Shown here piece after piece: positions 52,716-64,000 of a stretch of 64,000 bases of DNA. The translations under genes and the position numbers were made by a program. The notes under the pieces were generated by a model. That model worked only from the letters and a program-made list of their open reading frames with translations, had not been told where the DNA came from and ran no database searches. Each line of letters begins with the position of its first letter. The stretch's first letter is position 1. Origin of the DNA: Paraescarpia echinospica (Eukaryota; Annelida; Polychaeta; Sabellida; Siboglinidae); assembly GCA_020002185.1 (NCBI GenBank), contig CM034531.1:74981799-75045798 (forward strand). Reading direction: 5' to 3'.

Positions 52716-55590
52716 GCGTTGAAGTACACCGACGATTAATCAATCGACACAGGAGCACTCAGCAACGCCAGTTCCTAAGAAAAAGTAATTGTGATAGTTT
52801 CGCTGAATCCAATAAAAGCTGTTAGTTTCGAGCAAGTTGACACCCCCTCTCATTGACACATTGTGAGATATGCACATGTGTGTGGCCATTGGCCGCGACA
52901 TTATATGGCGACAAGTCATGAACATCGCCTCGTCTGAACCCGAGGATCGGTCGCATTAAGAAGTAACAAACTCGACGGAAATTTGTGTTTCAGTAACTTG
53001 GCAAATATTATTACTCAAGTTATACTAACAGGGTAGGAGCAAGCTGATATAAAAACAATGGTTGAAACATCAACAAAATTAAGAACAACAATTGTACGTT
53101 ATCTTTCTAATCTTAAGCAGATTTAATAGTGGATGAGTTTCTATCGTCGGAGGGAGTCTTATGGTTGCGTCAATTAATTCGGTGCAGATATGACTGCTCA
53201 GTATTGATTTTATCCAGAATGGAATCAAACTTATCCAGGTTATGATCAATGTTCTCCGGTCGTCTTTTTGTAGATTGTTCTCTAGATCGTTTGCCGGCTA
53301 CGTGCGTTATGATCCATTGCTACCTGTGTGATATGGGCATGTTACATTCGGCTCCATGGTCATTCTATTTCAGTTTGTTGTCTGTATTTTCATTGGTTAA
53401 GGAGATTACTTAAAAATAGCTCGCCCGATAACGCACCACTTCCGTGTGCTCGGTCGCTGTTGAGGCGTTTCATCGAGAGTTCTACTTTGTGTCCGCGACC
53501 GGATGTTCCACAGAAGGATGTTCACCAGTGCATGTTGGGATGCCATAATTTACTCCTCCTCAGAACTGCTCAATGAATAAGCCGGTCACGCATTCCATCT
53601 GGTTTACAATTGTTCTTCTTTGGGCGTCTGGGAATGTCGATTGCTTGTGCTGTCTGCGATTTATGAGACGGACAGGTCTATACAACTTGGAAGCTATACT
53701 TCTTCTAGTAGTTGCTCTAGTCGGACAGATTTTCTTACATAGATTTTAATTCTTGTGTTTGTCTCGTTTAGTTTGATTACAGCGTTGGTAATACCAACAA
53801 CGTTCATATCAGCTGTACTAAGTTTGTATAAAATGCTTAGTGTTTAGTATCCATGTGTGTGTACTTCCTTGTGGCTCCCTCAATAAAGACATAGTCTTAT
53901 ACTGCTGCACCGCCCCTGTCATTATCCCTTTCTATTTCTCTCTATCGACATCATTCTCCCTCCATTTGTTGTCATCATTCGCCTTTCCTACGTATCTCTT
54001 TAAGCAGTCTTATATTGTAGTTGTGGTCTTCCCCTTTTTGTGTGATCTAGCTGTTGCTCCACCTATACTGTCCGACTGTCTCCCATCATAGGCCCGTCTC
54101 CTTCTGCACCACATACTGGATTACAGAAACCATGATCCACTCTCCTCGTGTAGACTTATCTGCTAGTAACAGGTGGTTGCGACTTTTTTAGGGTTCTCTA
54201 TCGAGTTTAACGACAAGACGCAGACAAATGAAGTCAGTACAGAACAACCATTAACCGCTATATTTAGACCTCATCCTCGCTCCATTAACCAGTGTTTATA
54301 TGATGCCGCCGCCGCCGCACTAGTTGTTCCTAAACGATTCCAGCAAACTCTTGTTAACGTTGCCGTACTGCTTTAACGTTGATCTGTTTAGGACAGCGTT
54401 GCAATGTACACATATGATATGGATGTTTGCTGGTAGAGATAACCGCATGGGTCTAGGTAAGTTCCAGTACGTTTACAAACCACAAACGTTCGGCATACAC
54501 CAACAAAAGTGGCTTGTTTATTTTGTAGACAAATTAAATATGATATTCTGTTAGTACACATGTGGTGTTGTTCACCTGGATGCAGAAGAGACTGCACATG
54601 ATAACTATAGGTAACGTATAACATCACACTTGCGTGGGGGCGAAAGACTGTTAAAATGCGACCCCTGGAGTGGTCCGCGGAGTCCGAAAACAAACCCGCG
54701 ACTGTGCACTCAGGAGATTTATTTCACAGATATCCAAAAGAACCGCGAACACACACTGACCCATGTCGACATATATTAACTATATTCTTAAGAGCCAGAC
54801 AGTGTCGCAGAAAGAAGGAGTCGTGCTCAACGGCTTTGGGCTGTCGACATAATGTTTATGACGCATACTGGGAATTCAGTGGCAGGACAATGCCTGTGAA
54901 GACGAACGGGTCAGAAGCCGTTGAGTGAACAGGCTGAAGATATACAGGTACGTGTTCCTGTGGGCGGGATGTGTCTGGAGGGTGGCAGACAATGGAACAC
55001 TTGAGGCATGGCATCCGAACCGAGGAACAAAGCCGGGAGCGGGAGTGAGAGGGCAGTAAAAGGATATGGGTATAGGGGGGAGTGCTATACGATACAAGGA
55101 GAGAAGGGGATACAGATGGGCACACGATAGGAGGCGTAGAAGCGAGATGTGATGGTCCTTGTAAGGGTCGCAGGGCCGAAAAACCATAAAGGGTGACGCT
55201 GGAAACATAACTATTTTATGATATATTTTCATGAAAGAAGCTCCCATAAGGGCGACGTCAAGAAACGACAAGACAAGACGAATACCTGAGGAATAAATAT
55301 CAGTTCAATGAACTTCAGAGAAACGATGACAGGTAAAATACTGGACAGACAAGTACCGACCTTAAGAGCTCCTATGGAAACGATAACACGACAATACGAC
55401 TATTTTAGATGTGAATGTTAGTGCAAAGAGCTTCGTGGGAGACGTGGAATAACAAAGCAAGACGCAATCTTTGAGAGGCAGACTCCGGTAGGGTATTTTG
55501 ACTCCTTGCCAACAGGTGTTATGCGGACTCAATGTGTGAGACCACTGAGTTGATTCACCCCCAGCGTAAACTTAACTGATCATTCCGGTC
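52716..55590. other. No gene recognised
   Basis: No ORF with family resemblance, splice-consistent exon set or transposon end could be supported in this stretch. A short (GCC)n lies at 54305-54318. Confidence 0.4.
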
Positions 55591-55640
55591 GTCAGTGTTG
55601 ACAGCGGACCGGGGTTCGAGTCCACCATTACAGCAAACAC
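55591..55640 (+). mobile_element. SINE-like piece with B box
   Basis: GACCGGGGTTCGAGTCCACC (55606-55625) carries a polymerase III B box identical over 16 bp to that at 36985-37055 (reverse strand). The A box is poor, so this is probably a decayed tRNA-derived SINE. Confidence 0.35.
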
Positions 55641-58479
55641 CCGCGTTACAGAGAGGTCTACTTTGATACGGGCTGCAGCGATGTCAACCTGCCCATACCT
55701 GTCATCACCCGTGTGTCACCAGCCCGATGACATATCGCACGCATACTGCGACGGGCATTGTGCGTTTGATTAAGAGACTCTCACATTTGATTTATGGCCC
55801 GCGTCGTTTTGCCGCAAACATCACCCACACCGCGCTTCCAGCGAACTCGGACAAAAGGACATTCGCGCGTCGAACTATGGCAGGCATGCGACGAACAATA
55901 CTGCGTTATGGGCTAGGTGTTCGGCCGGGATATCAGCTGTTGTCCTGCTACTGTCCGCGATTGAGAGCAAGCGACGTGCATTCCTTCTCCGTAGACGACG
56001 CTATCAATTTGTCCAGTTACCACGCAGAGAGACGTCGTCGGTTTCAGGGTTAGGCCGCAATTTATGGTTCATTCACGCCCAGCTAGACATTCCTGCAAAC
56101 TAAAACACAGGTCAGGATTTCGCACGATTTTACCAAACTAGTTTATTTATAGGCTAGTTAATTTTTGATGCTACAAAATCTTATACGCATCAACAGACTC
56201 ACTCCTTAGAATACCACAGTGAATTAATCACTCCCACCAAACGTGTCCTCCCTAATTGTTTGACAACACTTAAAATCAAGTCAATAGTCTAGGTTTCCTG
56301 CGCACTCACCAGTGCATTGGAACCCATCCACAGCCGGTTAGAGAAGAAGCCAACAGTGCAATTAACACTGCACACAAAGCCCTGTTAGACTATCCAACAG
56401 TGACATATATCAAAAGGTGGTTTCAATAACGCACAGTCAATCGACACGTTTGCAAATACTTAAAATTTGTCGCCATCTTGGAAGATTCAATCGCAAGACG
56501 TCATGACCTTCAGAATAAGGTCAACACCACTTTCAACCAACCAAGTTGTCCGCACCGATGTCACCCATCGATGTCACCCACCGATGTCACCCACTCCCGG
56601 CAAATACATCTGAACAGCCATCAGTGATTACGATCTAAACCACGAATACCACGCTGTGAATATACAGTATAATCGTTGAGGTGAGAAGGTTACAACACAG
56701 ACGTTCACATAGGTGGCGTGAAAATGCGCCGGAGCATTTGAGGGTACGAGCTAAGCACTTTTAGTTGTTCATCAGATACTCGACATAATTAGAGCATTTC
56801 CGATAGAAGGGTATATTATGTTCGTGTCAACAACACAAGATTGGAATAAACTATATCAAAATGCTTGATCAATTAGCAACAATTCCAGTAATGGTTCACT
56901 AGATTAATCGGTCGTTCATCTGATAGCCATAACTTCCATGGGAACTGTTTGAAAGTGTGACTACTCAACTATTCGCACTAAATCAAGTGCACGATTTTTT
57001 TTCAAGTAACTTTTCAGACGTAATTGTTTAAGAATAACTCGTTTGTTTACAAAACAAATAAGCTGCCTACTAAAATCACGAACTTTACGCAATGTTGAAC
57101 CGATTAATAAAATAGTCATTGGCAATTTTCGCGGCTCACGTCGGTGTCAGTCGGCTAACACATCCGATCGTTAATCGGGGCTACTCGGTGTCAATCTGAC
57201 CTACTCAAACGTTTTCATGAGTACATGATTGTAACGTCACGCTGGCTTTGAGTCCGGCTAAATCGGTGTTAGTCGGTGTAGTATATACAATGCAGTCGGG
57301 ATGAGTCTGGTCCGGTTTGGTCAGGTCTTATCGGGTCGGGTGAAAAGTTCCAGTGTATAGTGGGCATTAGACCACCGTAGTGCAAACTGCAGGCAGGTGA
57401 TCAAGGTCAGTACTCCTGTAAAGTATGGCCGGAAAATAGACGATGTCTTGGGTAAATTATACCGACGTATGACACAGGAATCAACTGCTATACCATATTT
57501 TCCTTCATTAAACCAATGTTCGCGTGCGACTACATGCTAGTTTTGAGAGTGTCCCACGCACGCTTGGCAGTCCTACTTTCCAACGCCTTTGACGAATGTG
57601 CCACCGTTCTATTTAAACTAACACATTTTCTTGCGATGTTTTCACTAAGTCTGCTTTTTATTCACATCTCGTAAACGTTGTCATTTGTGATATACTGCAC
57701 ATAACTGGTTTTGTTACGTTTCACCTGACGTGCATTGCGTGCGGTGTCAGTCACTTTCACAAGATTTTTAAATAAATGTCCTGGGAGACCCCACAACAAA
57801 TAGGGTGTGAAGGTATTTCACTGGCACGATGTGAATATGTGTTGTTTTTCAGGTCACCTTAAAACATTTCACCGACCTACAATGATGATGAACAAATGTG
57901 TAGCGTTTCAGTGTCATATGTAGGTCGACATAACGCATTGTGTATCGTTGTAATGTTTTGCAATCGCAATATATTTTTATTGAGAGTGTTGTTTATATAT
58001 CTCACAACAACACATCTACATGTCATAATGTCACTTATAACGTAGAGTAGTGCAACGCACACGTTTCAACTTAAACTATATTTACTAGCTTACATCCACC
58101 GATTGAGCAGCAAACAAGGGGCATCGACTCTCGTCATTACTGTGACGCAATCTAGAGATTTGATTACTTCCACTTCGTTATTGTTCAATGTGTGATCAGC
58201 TAATGAGTTATATGAAATGGGCACAAGACATCAACGTACTTCATGAACTCATTTAATGTCCTACAACACAACACATGTCAGATAACAGTTCCCAAGTGGA
58301 AATGTTTATGCAAAAGATACACTATTGTGAAAGACATTCGGGAGATTCGTCTGATTAAAAGGTGGACAAGAAAACGAAGAACCATAAAGGAGAAGAAAGA
58401 ACTAGTTGATTACTAGCAATGACGTCGTCGTGGTATGACGGGCAATTGTGTTCACTTCAAGTACATCGCTGACCTAACA
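55641..58479. other. No gene recognised
   Basis: The 108-codon frame at 55727-56053 shows no domain. A short repeat of CGATGTCACCCA (three copies, 56557-56592) and a stretch rich in GTCGGTGT/GTCAGTCGG (57140-57345) are present. The latter may be a transposon end. Confidence 0.4.
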
Positions 58480-58489
58480 TATAGTCAAG

Positions 58490-58966
58490 ACTATATGCGA
58501 GGGGAAGGACGTTGTTGTATGTCTACCGGGGGCTAGGATAGAGCATGTGACCGAAAGGGTAGAGAAGGTATTGGGGCATGGCAAGGGAGGGTCTATACTA
58601 GTACACGTTGGGACAAACAATGCAGACAAGGAGGGAACAACTGGTATAGTTAAGAAGTACAGACATCTAGTGAGGAAGCTAAAGAAGACAAGAGTGGAAC
58701 AGGTTATTCTCTCGGGAATTTTGCCAGTAATGGGAGGAAGGGGGGCAAGATACAGAAACTGTAAGAGGATGGCGATCAACGCACTAGTTGAGCAGATGTG
58801 TGAGGAAGAGGGCGTGGGATTCATAGATTTATGGGGGTACTTTGTTGGGAGAGAAGATATGTACATGAGAGATGGCCTCCATCTAAGTGGAAAGGGGGCA
58901 GCAGTATTCTCAGAGAATCTGCTGCGATCTGTTGACAGTGGGACAGGTTGCATCTATTTAAACTAA
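58490..58966 (+). pseudogene. ORF1 esterase (GDSL/SGNH hydrolase-like) of CR1 copy 3, N-terminally truncated
   Basis: The frame reads VVVCLPGARIEHVTERVEKV, SILVHVGTNNADKEG (the block with G-x-N of SGNH hydrolases), VILSGILPVMG, INALVEQMCEEEGVGFIDLW and DGLHLSGKG with the Asp-x-x-His. The first block with the GDS serine is missing because the copy starts inside ORF1. Esterase ORF1 proteins of this kind are known in CR1/L2 LINEs and are thought to aid RNP or membrane interactions. The frame is open to the stop after CIYLN. Confidence 0.78.
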
Positions 58967-59074
58967 ATTCGCAGAGGGGGACTCGCAGAGAAGCCTGAAA
59001 CTGGAGGCATAGATAAAGGCAGCAAAAATAATTCAGCAAAGAACAGTCTGGAAAACTGTTCTGAAGCTGGGTAT

Positions 59075-61845
59075 AAATGTGTTTGTTTAAATGCAAGGAG
59101 TATAGTAAACAAAAGAAATGAACTAAACATTATGGTAGAAGATATTGACCCTCACATAATAGGTATAACCGAATCTTGGACCACCACCGATATATCAGAT
59201 GCCGAAATGGGACTGACAGGATATGTAATGTTTAGGAAAGATAGAATAGGAAGAAAGGGAGGTGGAGTTATTTTATATATATTAAAGAATCTATCCAGGC
59301 TTATGAAATAAAATTAGAAAGAGAAGCAGATTGCGAAGAAGCTGTTTGGTGTAACATAGTTACAGGAAACTCAACGTTAACAGTTGGATTAGTTTATCGA
59401 AGTCCAAACATAAGCATAGAAGAGAATGAAAAAATACAAAACGCTATAAGGGAAGTGAGCAAACGGGACTGTGTTATTATGGGGGATTTTAACCATGGGC
59501 ATATAAAATGGAAATCTCTACAGAGTACGGATAGTGAGGACCACAAGTTTTTAGTTTTAGTACAAGATAGTTTCCTTTCTCAACATGTGCTAGAACCAAG
59601 CAGGGGAGAGAATGTGTTAGACTTAGTTTTGTCCTCACAGAATGAATTAGTTGACAATGTTAAATTATGTGAGCCTCTGGGAAGTAGTGATCACAACCAG
59701 ATACATTTTACCATCAAAGTAAAATCAGAAAGAAATAATAAAAAGCAGTTCAGGAGAAATTTCCACAAAGGAAGATATAAGGAAATGAGGAAATATTTAG
59801 CAAAGATAGACTGGAATTATACACTGAAGAATAAGACAGTAACAGAATGCTGGAATATGTTAAAGAATGAAATAGAGTGCATCGTAGATAAATTTGTTCC
59901 CTTCAAAAAACAAGGGAAACGGACCAGAAAGAAATACTTATCGAAAGAAGCCATTAGAAAAATTAAGTATAAACAAATGATGTGGAAGTCATATAGACGT
60001 ACTGGCAATGACGAAGACTACAACATTTATATAGAAGCACTAAACCAAGCTACAGCTGAAATTAGAAATTCAAAGAGAAGATGTGAACATAAATTAGCTT
60101 GTAATATAAAACATGACAGCAAGAGTTTTTATGCGTATGTTCGAAGCAAACAGAAAGTTCAGGATAAGGTCGGTCCTCTAGAAGATAGTGGTGGAAATAT
60201 AATATCAGAAGGATTCTTAATGGCAGAAGACCTAAATGAGTATTTTAGTTCAGTGTTTACCAGAGAAGACACTAGTTCACTGCCAGTACCAGAGGCTAAG
60301 TTCAAGGGGGCAGAATCAGACTATTTAAGACAGTTAATTGTAACCCCAGAAATGGTAGCTAAGAAAATTAGGGCTATGAAGGAAAATAAATCACCTGGAG
60401 TGGATGGTATTCCACCCAAACTACTAGTGGAAATTGTAGAACAAATTAGCATACCGCTTGCAACAGTTTTCAACTTGTCATTAGAAGAGGGAGTGGTTCC
60501 TTTAGAATGGAAAGAAGCAAACATTATACCGTTATTTAAAAAAGGTTCGAGAAACAAGTCAAATAATTATAGACCAGTTAGTTTAACATCGGTGATTTGT
60601 AAATTATTAGAAAGACTAATTAAAGATCACATGGTGGATTTTCTTGTTAAACATAACTTGATAAAACCATCTCAACATGGGTTTCTAAAAGCGAGGTCAT
60701 GCTTAACAAATATGTTATGTTTTTTGGAAGATATCACTAAGTGGGTAGATGATGGATCACCAGTAGATATCATCTACTTAGATTTTCAAAAAGCTTTCGA
60801 CAAAGTGCCACATCAGAGATTACTGCTTAAACTAAAAGCCCATGGCATAGGAAATGGTATAATTAACTGGATAGAAAAATAGCTGATTGACAGAAGACAA
60901 CGGGTAGTTGTTGATGGGGAGGCTTCAAACTGGAAATCAGTTTTGAGTGGGGTTCCACAGGGATCAGTACTGGGACCTATATTATTCTAATATATATAAA
61001 CGATTTGGACGATGATATAGCTAGCAAGGTGTTGAAATTTGCAGATGATACAAAAGTGTTTAGAAGGATTAAAAGTGATGGGATAGACAGCATTTACAAG
61101 ATGATCTTGACAGGTTGATCAAATGGTCTGAAAAGTGGCAAATGTTGTTCAATTTTGGGAAATGTAAATGCCTTCACACAGGACATGGGAACGAATATGT
61201 AGAATATACAATGGGGGGAACTGTACTAAGTACTACTGTAAAAGAAAAAGACTTAGGGCTGACAATTAGTGCTGACATGAAGGTTTCAGAGCAGTGTGGA
61301 ATTGCAGCTTCAAAGGGAAATCAAATCCTTGGATTGATTAGGCGAAATATAGCATATAAAGAAAAAGAACTAATAATACCGCTGTACAAAACAATAGTTA
61401 GGCCTCATTTAGAATATTGTATACAAGCGTGGAGGCCATACCGCAAGAAGGACATAGATATGCTAGAAAGAGTACAGAGGAGAGCGACTAAAATGATACC
61501 AAAACTGAGGGATCTTAGTTATGAAAAACGCCTAAAAGAATGTGGTTTAACAACACTAGAGACCAGGAGATTGAGAGGAGATCAGATAGAAGTGTTTAAA
61601 TATTGAATGGTTATGAAAATATTGATAGAAATATGTTTTTTTCACTTAAGAAAGATAGAAAGACTAGAGGACATGAAGTTACATTAGTAAAGGAGCAGTG
61701 TAGATTAGACGTGAGAAAGTTCTCATTTTCACAAAGGACTGTGAATTAATGGAACAGATTATCTGATGATTGTGTGGGTGCTAGTAGTGTGAATATGTTT
61801 AAAAATAAAATCGACACATACCTCAGAAGGGCTGGATATATGTAG
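59075..61845 (+). pseudogene. Endonuclease-reverse transcriptase ORF2 of CR1 copy 3, broken
   Basis: Endonuclease blocks are [44 protein letters not shown] and SSDHNQIHF. The RT has [32 protein letters not shown], motif [22 protein letters not shown] and FADDTK. A two-base TA gain near 59278 shifts the endonuclease. In the RT, TAG replaces Trp at 60880, and single-base losses occur near 60987 and 61081. Another loss lies near 61598, and TAA appears near 61747. Codons 59455-60882 and 61115-61606 are open between breaks. Both catalytic Asp residues are kept. Confidence 0.88.
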
Positions 61846-62574
61846 ATAAAAGGGTTGGACTCTCGATAAAGGGCTTCCTTGTCCACCTGCCATCTAGAGT
61901 TAATTCTCTGGATGGCAATCTTGTTAAATCTTGTTAAATCCTACGTTGATAAGTCAACATGTTTTCTTCGGGAGAACGGTTAGAAGAATAGGCAAATGAA
62001 GATTGTCATGAACAAAATTACATCCTATTGAAATTGAAGTGTTGTCAAACGTCTGACAATGTTACGGCTGATAGGATGCCACACTCGTCACGATCCATTG
62101 TGCACAATGTTGAACAAGAGATCCCTTATAGTTGGTTGCCACGTCCAGAACCCTGGAGGGGTAAGGTGCTCACGCAATATAGCACAAATAGGGTTGAAGT
62201 GACCGACGTCTGTCTGGATACATCTTAACCGAACCCGGGTTTAAGTAACCTTAGTTTCATTAGGATTTGTATCGGGCCTATCCATGAAGACAACGATTCC
62301 TTTAGTGCACGTAGGAATACGAACAGAACCCATTAAAGTTGCTTGCGACATCTTGCGACTGCCAGGTACATGTCGTGCTCCCGTGATGTACTGGGCGGAT
62401 GGCGGTGGTTTAACACTGGCGGAATGTTTCTCTATTCCATCGTCATACACATTATACTGCATACGCGAAACGTATAATTATTATATTTTACAAATATGTT
62501 AAAGATATACGAATATTATATTGCACACGTTAGTTGAAACCTTTTTAAGATGCATATTTAAATATGCATGTTTG

Positions 62575-62760
62575 TTAAAGATACACGCATGTACAAATAT
62601 GCACACTCGCACATAAAAGCACGCCCATGCACCCATGAACACATGCACGCACGCGCGAGCGCATGCAAACACACACATGCACAAACACACGCGCATGCGT
62701 GCGCGCGCACACACAAACACACGCGCGCGCGCGCGCACACACACACACACACACACATAC
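62575..62760. repeat. CA/CG-rich microsatellite
   Basis: Interrupted CACACA, GCACGC and CGCGCG runs, similar in make-up to 23230-23405. Confidence 0.93.
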
Positions 62761-63563
62761 ATGTAGGCACATTGATAATTTCAACACGTAGCAATGGGTT
62801 GCTACACCCACAACTTTATGCTCTGAACTTTGCGATAAATGACAAAGAGATAGATATTTGCTGCTGCTCGAATGTCGGCTCTGCCCTCAAACTACCTTAA
62901 CTGGAATTGTACAGAGACGACGGGGTATCGCCAGGCATTTACTTTGAATCGGCGGCTTTGTCTTCTTGACAGGCGATGACTTGATGTCCCACGTCGCCTC
63001 CAAAAACCCGCTACGCGATGCCGGAGCTTGACCTCCATCGGGTTCACGACAACAGATAAAACGGACATTCTTGGGGAGAATGTCTAGACAGTTTTCTCGA
63101 GGTAGTACTATTGTTTTATTCACCACGCTTGAGCCAATTCAATGACGTGTAGCGATTTATGTTTTTCGTCACGGCAATGACTCTTGAACAGCGCGCCGTG
63201 TTTCTAAATACCTGCGATCTACATACCTGCAACGGTCCTACATGCAACCATGCCTGCATGCCTGCGTAGCCTATACATCATTGGTTGTCCGGCCCGGTGC
63301 GACGTCGTGTAAGATCCTGTCGTATGTTATGGGAATGTCACTTACGTATTCAGGGGGTCATTGGGTAATGACTCAGTTTGGCTTTGAGATCAGAATATTT
63401 GTTATATACCCTGACGCGTAAATAATGGGCATTATAAACAATTGGGTGACTAAGCTTACTTCCTTTACGAGATATGAGCAAACGCCACTGGACACTGTAT
63501 TGACCCCGTACGATACCCATGGCAGCATGTACCCTTCCCCGAATGGGTTTCCTCGGAACGATC

Positions 63564-63611
63564 ACGCGGAAAATATCTTTAGTATGCACGCGGAAAATAT
63601 CTTTAGTAACT
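63564..63611 (+). repeat. 24-bp direct duplication
   Basis: CACGCGGAAAATATCTTTAG appears twice in direct succession. The frame across it stays open, repeating HAENIFS. Confidence 0.9.
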
Positions 63612-63890
63612 TGACCGCGCCCAGCCTTGGCCAGAACGATTTGGAAGTGAGTCGGCGTCTTTATGCTGAGGTTGTTTGAGTTGAGTTTTAAGATGAGTAT
63701 CGGAACAGCGGAAAGTTACTTTACCGAAAAACTGGCGTATTGTGCATTCACGCAAGGGTCGTGCGTGGGCGTATGCAAAATACCTTGTAATTCAAGAACA
63801 CCCGAGAAGACTCAGAGGATGTATATGTATGGCAAAACGAACAAAGTAAATTTGCAAAATGTGTAACCAAATAAGCGTTGTGACATTACT

Positions 63891-64000
<110 letters not shown>

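Larger units (their letters stand above)
58480..61950 (+). mobile_element. CR1-like LINE, copy 3 (longest of the family here)
   Basis: Order: ORF1 esterase part (58490-58966), spacer, endonuclease from KCVCLNARS (59075), RT, C-terminal end at 61845, and a 3' tail of TCTTGTTAAAT repeats (61920-61940). It is 5'-truncated within ORF1, before the GDS block. Very close in sequence to copy 1, so the family was active recently. Confidence 0.88.

Noticed and set aside
55727..56053. A 108-codon plus-strand frame as a small gene
   Set aside because: No domain, no splice or start context, and Arg-rich composition. Such a length is expected by chance in this GC content.

Overview
The window is animal nuclear DNA, most likely from a marine invertebrate. 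The evidence is one intron-split host gene of an animal-specific family, several clades of non-LTR retrotransposons (L2-like, CR1-like with a GDSL/SGNH esterase ORF1, and others), cut-and-paste transposons and their MITEs, and many simple repeats such as (CA)n, (GA)n and GGAA-rich arrays. The sequence alone does not separate a mollusc, annelid or other lophotrochozoan from an amphioxus- or hemichordate-like animal. No rRNA gene, convincing tRNA gene, CRISPR array or prokaryotic operon was seen.

The only clear host gene is on the minus strand: the 5' half of a polypeptide N-acetylgalactosaminyltransferase (GALNT family). Four coding exons (23806-23460, 22467-22301, 2185-2008, 1178-975) have consistent splice phases and give about 298 residues, from the membrane anchor through the DxH metal site. 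The remaining exons lie left of position 975, outside the window. Its second intron is about 20 kb and holds a nest of transposons.

That nest can be read in layers. (1) An L2-like LINE on the minus strand lies in three pieces (2333-2829, 10175-10378, 20116-21550). (2) A TIR element (2830-10174, 5-bp target duplication AGCTT) cut the LINE; removing it restores an open LINE frame. It was then entered by two other LINEs. (3) A second, 9.7-kb element (10379-20115) cut the same LINE. It carries a retroviral-integrase-like transposase gene on the plus strand and, convergent with it, a multi-exon HECT-type ubiquitin-ligase-like gene. Its ends are arrays of a short iterated motif, and a 2.1-kb inverted-repeat (fold-back) element sits in the HECT gene intron. 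Both genes are broken.

Right of the GALNT promoter side (24-64 kb) there is no recognised host gene. This part holds: a 1.3-kb TIR element (26011-27322); two joined minus-strand LINE fragments (28310-31880); a nearly complete plus-strand LINE (32973-36155) with one frameshift; a hAT-type MITE (37469-37859); a damaged ISL2EU-like transposon with THAP, DDE and YqaJ-nuclease parts (38272-40890); two more copies of the CR1-like family (41808-43355, 58480-61950); a 1.1-kb GGAA-rich minisatellite (43900-45060); a MADF-domain fragment of Harbinger type (47340-47549); another minus-strand LINE (48668-50073); and a 240-bp MITE with TAA target sites (50733-50972). Nearly all transposon genes here are pseudogenes, several broken only at homopolymer runs.
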